Shown one piece after another: positions 59,895 through 64,000 of a DNA stretch of 64,000 nt. The translations under genes and the position numbers were made by a program. The DNA is from Cryobacterium sp. PH31-L1 (GTDB lineage: Bacteria; Actinomycetota; Actinomycetes; Actinomycetales; Microbacteriaceae): positions 186,001 through 250,000 of the forward strand of contig NZ_JASISM010000002.1 of NCBI RefSeq assembly GCF_030063145.1. Reading direction: 5' to 3'. Positions within the stretch are counted from its first letter, which is position 1; every line of letters begins with the position of its first letter. Below the pieces are notes generated by a model that made no database searches, had not been told where the DNA came from, and saw only the letters and a list, made by a program, of their open reading frames with translations.

Positions 59895-61676
59895 TTACGG
59901 AACCATCCAGCCCAGTACGGGAGTGGACTGCAGAACGATCAGCACGGTGATGAGCACGAGTAGCGCAAGGCTCCAGCCGATGAGCTTGCGAAACAGCGTG
60001 CCCTCCTCGCCGGCCATGCCCACGGCGGCGGCGGCCACGGCCAGGTTCTGCACGCTGAGCATCTTGCCGAGAACCCCGGCCGAGCTGTTCGCGGCAGCCA
60101 TCAAGACCGGCGACAGCCCGGTCTGGTTGGCGGCGGAAACCTGCAACTGGCCAAACAGCGAGTTCGACGAGGTGTCACTGCCGGTGAGCGCCACGCCCAA
60201 CCAGCCGATTACGGGGGAGAGCACGGCAAAAAACGCGCCGGTGGTGGCAAGGGCAACGCCGAGCGAGTTGGTCTGGCCCGAGAGATTCATGACGAAGGAG
60301 AGGCTGAGCACGCTCGTGACGGTCACGATGGTCCAGCGCAGCTGCACGAGCGTCTGCCAGTAGATGGCGAGGCCGCGGCGAACCGACAGCCCATACATCA
60401 TCATGGTGATGATGCCCGAGAGCATGAGCAGGGTGCCGGTGGCCTTCAGGTGGTCGAGCTTAAAGGTCTGGGCGGCCACGGGTTCTCCGCCGGCGGTGAC
60501 CACGTCGAGCCCGGGCCAGGAAAACGTCACGCTGCCGACCTGACCGAGCCAGGTTTTCACGGCGGGAATCTGCGCGACCGAGAAGACGATCATAATCACG
60601 AGGTACGGAGCGATGGCCTTCCACACCTGGCCGGCCGGCGGGCGGATGGTTTTCTCCAGCACGGCGGTCGAGCCGGTCATGGGAGCCGGCGATGACGTGG
60701 AGGTCGTGGGTGGCGCAGACCCAAACCCAGACCCAGCGGCAGGCCCAGCGGCAGACGAAGCGCGGCCAGCCGATGCCGTGGGCGCAGCGGCCGGGCGGGC
60801 CTCGGCCGGCGGCGCACCGGCATCCGTTATGCCGATGATCTCCCGCGGCTGCCAGAACCGCAGCATGATGAGCACGACGGCTACGGTGGCGACGGCGGCC
60901 ACGACATCGGTCAGCTCCACGGCGAAGAAGTTGGAGGTGACGAACTGGGCCAGGCCGAAGACCACGCCGGCTACGAGGGCTACCGGCCAGGTCTGCTTGA
61001 GACCGCGCTTGCCGTCAACCATAAACACCAGAATCAGCGGAACGAGAACGGCAACGAACGGCGTCTGGCGGCCGGCCATCTGGGCGAGGTCGTGAATGGG
61101 CAAACCGGTAACTCCGTTGAGAGCAATGATCGGTGCTGCCATGGCGCCAAAGGCCACCGGGGCGGTGTTGGCGAGCAGGGAGACCAGCGCAGATTTCAAC
61201 GGTTTCATGCCGGCGGCCATGAGCATCGCGGCCGAGATGGCCACCGGGGCGCCGAAGCCGGCGAGCGATTCGAGCAGCGCGCCGAAACAGAACGCAATGA
61301 GAATAGAAAGAATGCGCAGGTCATTGGTGATGGAGCGGATGGTGCGGCCCAGCACCTCAAACCACGGGGTGGCCACGGTGAGCTTGTAGATCCACAGCGC
61401 GTTGACCAGAATCCACAAGATGGGGAACAGTCCATAGAAGGCTCCGGCGGCGGCGGCGCTTATGGCCTGGCCCATCGGCATCTGCCAGCCCACGATGGCC
61501 AGCACGATCGAGAGCAGCAGGCTCGCGAGAGCGGCCTTATGGGCCTTTATGCGAAACACGCCAAGAAGCACAAACAAGAGCGCGAGAGGGAGGGCGGCGC
61601 AGAGGGCCGACAACAGCAGGTTGCCGAAGATGGGATCGGTGATCTGTTCAAAAAGGTCTGTACGACGTAACAACAT
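59895..61676 (-). CDS. lldP: L-lactate permease
   Basis: This 593-aa proton-coupled lactate transporter has about 12 to 14 helices. It shows IPV-type family blocks such as LLESLAGFGAPVAISAAML, NTAPVAFGAMAAPI and ANSSAGVLGKMLSVQNL. The central cytoplasmic loop carries an unusually long Pro/Ala/Ser-rich insertion (about 60 residues). ATG 61676 begins MLLRRTDLFEQ. The promoter and a palindromic operator lie in the divergent region shared with the GntR gene. Confidence 0.9.
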   Translation of the reverse strand: MLLRRTDLFEQITDPIFGNLLLSALCAALPLALLFVLLGVFRIKAHKAALASLLLSIVLAIVGWQMPMGQAISAAAAGAFYGLFPILWILVNALWIYKLTVATPWFEVLGRTIRSITNDLRILSILIAFCFGALLESLAGFGAPVAISAAMLMAAGMKPLKSALVSLLANTAPVAFGAMAAPIIALNGVTGLPIHDLAQMAGRQTPFVAVLVPLILVFMVDGKRGLKQTWPVALVAGVVFGLAQFVTSNFFAVELTDVVAAVATVAVVLIMLRFWQPREIIGITDAGAPPAEARPAAAPTASAGRASSAAGPAAGSGFGSAPPTTSTSSPAPMTGSTAVLEKTIRPPAGQVWKAIAPYLVIMIVFSVAQIPAVKTWLGQVGSVTFSWPGLDVVTAGGEPVAAQTFKLDHLKATGTLLMLSGIITMMMYGLSVRRGLAIYWQTLVQLRWTIVTVTSVLSLSFVMNLSGQTNSLGVALATTGAFFAVLSPVIGWLGVALTGSDTSSNSLFGQLQVSAANQTGLSPVLMAAANSSAGVLGKMLSVQNLAVAAAAVGMAGEEGTLFRKLIGWSLALLVLITVLIVLQSTPVLGWMVP

Positions 61677-61720
61677 TGGTCTCCACACTGAGAACGCGTC
61701 ACAGGCGTAACGACTCATTG

Positions 61721-61749
61721 ATTGTCTAACAAGTGTGCACGTAAGTCAA
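61721..61749 (-). promoter_or_regulatory. Promoter of the lldP-dehydrogenase operon
   Basis: On the minus strand TTGACT (61744-61749) and GACAAT (61721-61726) are separated by exactly 17 bp. They lie about 45 nt before the lldP start. Confidence 0.6.
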
Positions 61750-61751
61750 TG

Positions 61752-61773
61752 TGCCAGGTTGACTGGTCTGGCA
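61752..61773. promoter_or_regulatory. Candidate GntR operator between lldP and its regulator
   Basis: TGCCAG-N10-CTGGCA is a perfect 6-bp inverted repeat, with an inner CCAG-GTTGA-CTGG. The core CTGGTCTGG resembles the TGGTC half-sites of FadR/LldR-type regulators. It abuts the lldP -35 box. Confidence 0.5.
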
Positions 61774-61809
61774 TGATGAATGCTCCTCCGTTATGAAAGG
61801 TGAGCCCTC

Positions 61810-62499
61810 GTGCGCATCCCCGTCGCGGCGACGTCCATCGTCGACGCCATCACCACTGACCTTCGCAATCGCCTGTTTTCGGGGGAGTTAACCCCCGAGG
61901 TTGCGCTGACCGAAACCGAGATCGCTGCCTCCTACAACGTCGCCCGACCCACTGCGAAAGCCGCGATCGAACGACTCGTGGGCGAGGGCCTGCTCATGCG
62001 TGGTCTGCACAAGACCGCCCGGGTGGCCGTTCTCGGACCGGACGCCGTGCGCGACATCTACCTGGCCCGCGCGTATTTAGAAAGCGAAATTGTGCGCCGG
62101 CTCGCAGCACAGAAACTGGCACCTACGGGTGCCGTCGCCGCCAACCAAGAGATTGCCAACCTTACCGCGGGTTCGCCGATGGACCTTATTGAGCCCGATA
62201 TTCGCTTTCACCTGAGCCTCATCGATGCTGTCGGTAGCGAGCGTGTGAACAAGATGTATCAATCGCTCATGAGCGAGGTACGCCTCTGCATGACGCGGGT
62301 GCAGTCATTGAACCTGCTTGAGCCTGGGCTCATTCATGCCGAACACCAGCGCATTCTCGAACTTCTCGAGGCTGGCGACGGCGAGGCCGCCGCCCAGCTG
62401 CTCGACGACCATTTGGGCCGAGCCCGTGAGCGCCTGGTCGCCGCCCTTGGTGGCGAGGCCGGCCCGCAGGCCGCCATCGCTACCCCGCTCCTAGGCTGA
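61810..62499 (+). CDS. GntR/FadR-family regulator of lactate use
   Basis: This 229-aa protein has an N-terminal winged helix (LTETEIAASYNVARPTAKAAIERLVGEGLLMR) and an FCD ligand-binding domain with the metal-site histidines in DIRFHLSLID and IHAEHQRILELL. It starts at GTG 61810 after AAAGGTGAG. Being divergent from lldP, with a palindrome in between, it most likely controls lactate uptake and oxidation, by analogy to LldR. Its 3' end overlaps the BLUF gene by 9 nt in convergent orientation. Confidence 0.88.
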   Translation: MRIPVAATSIVDAITTDLRNRLFSGELTPEVALTETEIAASYNVARPTAKAAIERLVGEGLLMRGLHKTARVAVLGPDAVRDIYLARAYLESEIVRRLAAQKLAPTGAVAANQEIANLTAGSPMDLIEPDIRFHLSLIDAVGSERVNKMYQSLMSEVRLCMTRVQSLNLLEPGLIHAEHQRILELLEAGDGEAAAQLLDDHLGRARERLVAALGGEAGPQAAIATPLLG

Positions 62500-62925
62500 G
62501 ACGGGGGAGAACCAGTACCGGGCGAGCCATTCAAGAAGGGCCTGCGCCTGCTCGGAATCCTGTTCCAGATGCACTTCGCCGGTAGCCCCATCGAAGATGT
62601 CGTCGTATCCGGCCAAGTTTTTCACCGCAGTGTCGGAGAGGGGGCGAAAGCCCATGGTCCACTCGGGAAATTGGCGTTGCGTTATCGATTCTTCACTGAC
62701 CATATGGATGCTGCGATGGCGCGGGTCGGCGGTGATGGCCTGCAACCGGGAGCGAACCTCCTGGTCGGGCCCCTCGATGATTTGAATGAATTTGCGATCG
62801 TGATAAATGAGGGCGCCGGTGAGCCGGTGCGCAACGTTATTCGCTCGCGCCTGCACCAAAATTGCGGCAATATCGTCGTCGCTCATCGCGGTCGCCGCGG
62901 CGCTCACATAGGCAATGGATAGCAC
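62491..62925 (-). CDS. BLUF-domain blue-light photoreceptor
   Basis: This 144-aa protein consists of a single BLUF domain that binds FAD and senses blue light. The key residues are all present: Tyr6 (IAYVS), Asn30 (RANN), Gln48 (FIQIIEGP) and Trp89 (FPEWTMGF). HRLTGALIYHDRKF completes the flavin site. GTG 62925 is chosen because it begins the first strand (VLSIAYVS). There is no output domain, so it must act on a partner protein. None of the nearest neighbours is an obvious partner, but the GntR gene is convergent and overlapping. Confidence 0.88.
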   Translation of the reverse strand: MLSIAYVSAAATAMSDDDIAAILVQARANNVAHRLTGALIYHDRKFIQIIEGPDQEVRSRLQAITADPRHRSIHMVSEESITQRQFPEWTMGFRPLSDTAVKNLAGYDDIFDGATGEVHLEQDSEQAQALLEWLARYWFSPVSA

Positions 62926-63116
62926 GGTGTTCCCCAAACGTTTAGTACGCCTTACGTTTCTCCCTCGCAAAGTAGCTGTCCAGCCCCCGAGAGAGGGTCG
63001 TGCCGCTTGACGGAGTTGCCAATGCGCAGCACAATCTGCACCAGTGCACCGATGGGCAGGGGAGATTGCATGCTGCAAGCAAGGCACGGTTCAAATGCAC
63101 GGCCACTCTGCGGGGT

Positions 63117-63632
63117 GTGCCGGTGATTCCCGGCCGGGCCGACGTTCCCCAGGCCGACACTCCGCAGGCTGACGCTGCTCAGGCTGACGACGCGCCGGAT
63201 GCCGCGCACCGGCGCCCCGCCGGCATGACCGACGCCGAGGTAGCGGCGCTCGGCAAGCTCTCCGAAGCGCTCGAGACCATCGAGCATGCCCGCGGCCTGT
63301 TGTATGGGTTTCACCGGCTCACCGGAAAGGGAGATCTCGCGTTGGGCGAGGCGGTGCAATTGCTGAGGGACGCCGGCCACCCGAGCATTGCCGAGCAGAT
63401 CGATCGCACCCTGGTGGGCCGCAACGTGATCGATGGGCGCTGGACCTTTCAGATCGTCGAGGACTACGACGACAACTACTACAGCGAGATCAAATCGACC
63501 GAGGCACGCGTTCGGCAGGTTCTGGGCGATGGCCGCCGGCACCTCTACGAGGCGGAGATGAAAGAAGACCGCCGCACGCAGGGTCTGCGGCACCACGAAG
63601 CGACACCGGATGCGCCTCGGACAGTCGAATGA
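63117..63632 (+). CDS. Conserved hypothetical actinobacterial protein
   Basis: This protein of about 171 aa is charged. The N-terminal ~35 residues carry QAD repeats (PQADTPQADAAQADDA). The conserved part is helical: LSEALETIEHARGLLYGFHRLTGKGDLALGEAV and RTLVGRNVIDGRWTFQIVEDYDDNYYSE. The start is uncertain: GTG 63117 or 63123 keeps the QAD repeats, and ATG 63225 would remove them. There is no signal or membrane segment. Function unknown. Confidence 0.65.
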   Translation: MPVIPGRADVPQADTPQADAAQADDAPDAAHRRPAGMTDAEVAALGKLSEALETIEHARGLLYGFHRLTGKGDLALGEAVQLLRDAGHPSIAEQIDRTLVGRNVIDGRWTFQIVEDYDDNYYSEIKSTEARVRQVLGDGRRHLYEAEMKEDRRTQGLRHHEATPDAPRTVE

Positions 63633-63699
63633 CCCCCGCGCGGCCCCACCGCGTCGGCCTAAACGTTCACGCACCGACGAAAGCTGAAGGGAAGGCGAC

Positions 63700-64000
63700 G
63701 TGAACCTTCAAGAGTGGATCGAGACGGCCGGTAAAGCCGTGGATGCGGCCGGAGTCATCGCCGTCGTGCTGGGCGTCGTGCTGGCCACGGTCTTCGCCCT
63801 GAGCCGGCTCCTGCGGCGGCAATCCGACGTCTACGGCCGGTTTCGGCGCTTTCTGGGCCGTTCCATTTTGCTCGGGCTTGAACTGCTGGTGGCCGCGGAC
63901 ATCATTCGCACGGTCGCCGTCACCCCAACCGCCGAAAGCGTCGGGGTGCTGGCGGGCATCATTCTCATTCGAACCTTTCTCAGCTGGTCCCTCGAGCTCG
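63700..64000 (+). CDS. DUF1622-type membrane protein (3' end outside window)
   Basis: The first 100 residues are visible. The start is GTG 63700 after GAAGGGAAGG. Two to three membrane helices (AAGVIAVVLGVVLATVFAL, SILLGLELLVAADIIRTVAV, VGVLAGIILIRTFLSWSLEL) and the RRFLGRSILLGLELLVAADIIRT block match the DUF1622 family of small membrane proteins. Function unknown. Confidence 0.8.
   Translation, partial: MNLQEWIETAGKAVDAAGVIAVVLGVVLATVFALSRLLRRQSDVYGRFRRFLGRSILLGLELLVAADIIRTVAVTPTAESVGVLAGIILIRTFLSWSLEL

Noticed and set aside
63000-63116. N-terminal extension of the hypothetical protein encoded at 63117
   Set aside because: Codons 63000-63116 encode non-conserved residues in the BLUF upstream region, and no ribosome-binding site is visible. 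A GTG at 63117 or a later start is more likely.

Overview
The window is a high-GC actinobacterial chromosome segment, most likely from a member of the Microbacteriaceae (Cryobacterium/Leifsonia-like). The reasons are the very high GC, the CGGATGC word throughout, a DUF7882-type protein, an LAxTG-type surface anchor, a short SRP RNA and many GTG or leaderless starts. The family assignment is inference. No insertion sequence, prophage or CRISPR array is visible.

Layout. 1-5.9 kb: molybdenum cofactor and molybdate uptake (moeA fragment, moeZ-like, molbindin regulator, modA-modB-modC). 6.0-8.9 kb: a WXG100-like protein, a DUF1023 hydrolase, a lipoprotein and a decayed lipoprotein copy. 8.9-9.9 kb: a DinB protein, tRNA-Ser and SRP RNA. 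10.1-16.1 kb: phosphoketolase-pta-ackA operon. 16.2-20.0 kb: a DUF559 protein between two related palindromes, then a SipW-type signal peptidase with three exported substrates. 20.3-26.5 kb: dnaX-recR and lysC-asd. 26.7-33.4 kb: a signalling block with a GGDEF-EAL protein, a histidine kinase, a degenerate GGDEF protein, an Hpt-like protein that lacks its histidine, and an OmpR-type regulator. 33.5-39.1 kb: mqo, small conserved genes, topoisomerase IB and a radical SAM protein. 39.2-45.7 kb: a split kinase-like pair, thymidine kinase, a NarL-type regulator and a large fused kinase. 45.9-55.1 kb: a cell-surface/exopolysaccharide block with two sortase-type surface proteins, two Wzz/BY-kinases, a DUF4012 protein, a low-molecular-weight phosphatase and a BNR protein. 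55.3-57 kb: small genes. 57.1-62.5 kb: lactate oxidation, with a Dld-type oxidoreductase, lactate permease and a GntR regulator. 62.5-64 kb: a BLUF photoreceptor, a conserved hypothetical protein and a DUF1622-type membrane protein running off the end.

The most unusual content is non-coding. A roughly 70-nt element rich in GGGCCC occurs at least seven times between 3.5 and 39.2 kb. It shows compensatory changes in its central stem, and one copy is translated in frame inside the radical SAM protein. A second class of long-stem palindromes (49-71 nt) occurs at eight sites. Arms differ between loci but are shared by two pairs of copies, and each pair brackets a single gene (the DUF559 gene and a 98-aa gene). 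One palindrome lies inside the sipW coding sequence. Two co-directional gene junctions (modB/modC and the kinase-like pair) have been expanded into small Pro/Arg-rich bridging ORFs, with direct repeats at the junction.

Functional themes: central carbon metabolism (phosphoketolase shunt, acetate, malate and lactate), aspartate-family amino acid entry (lysC-asd), c-di-GMP and two-component signalling, and cell-surface construction. Limits: no searches were run. Family names rest on motifs recognised by eye, and promoter and operator calls are pattern-based.
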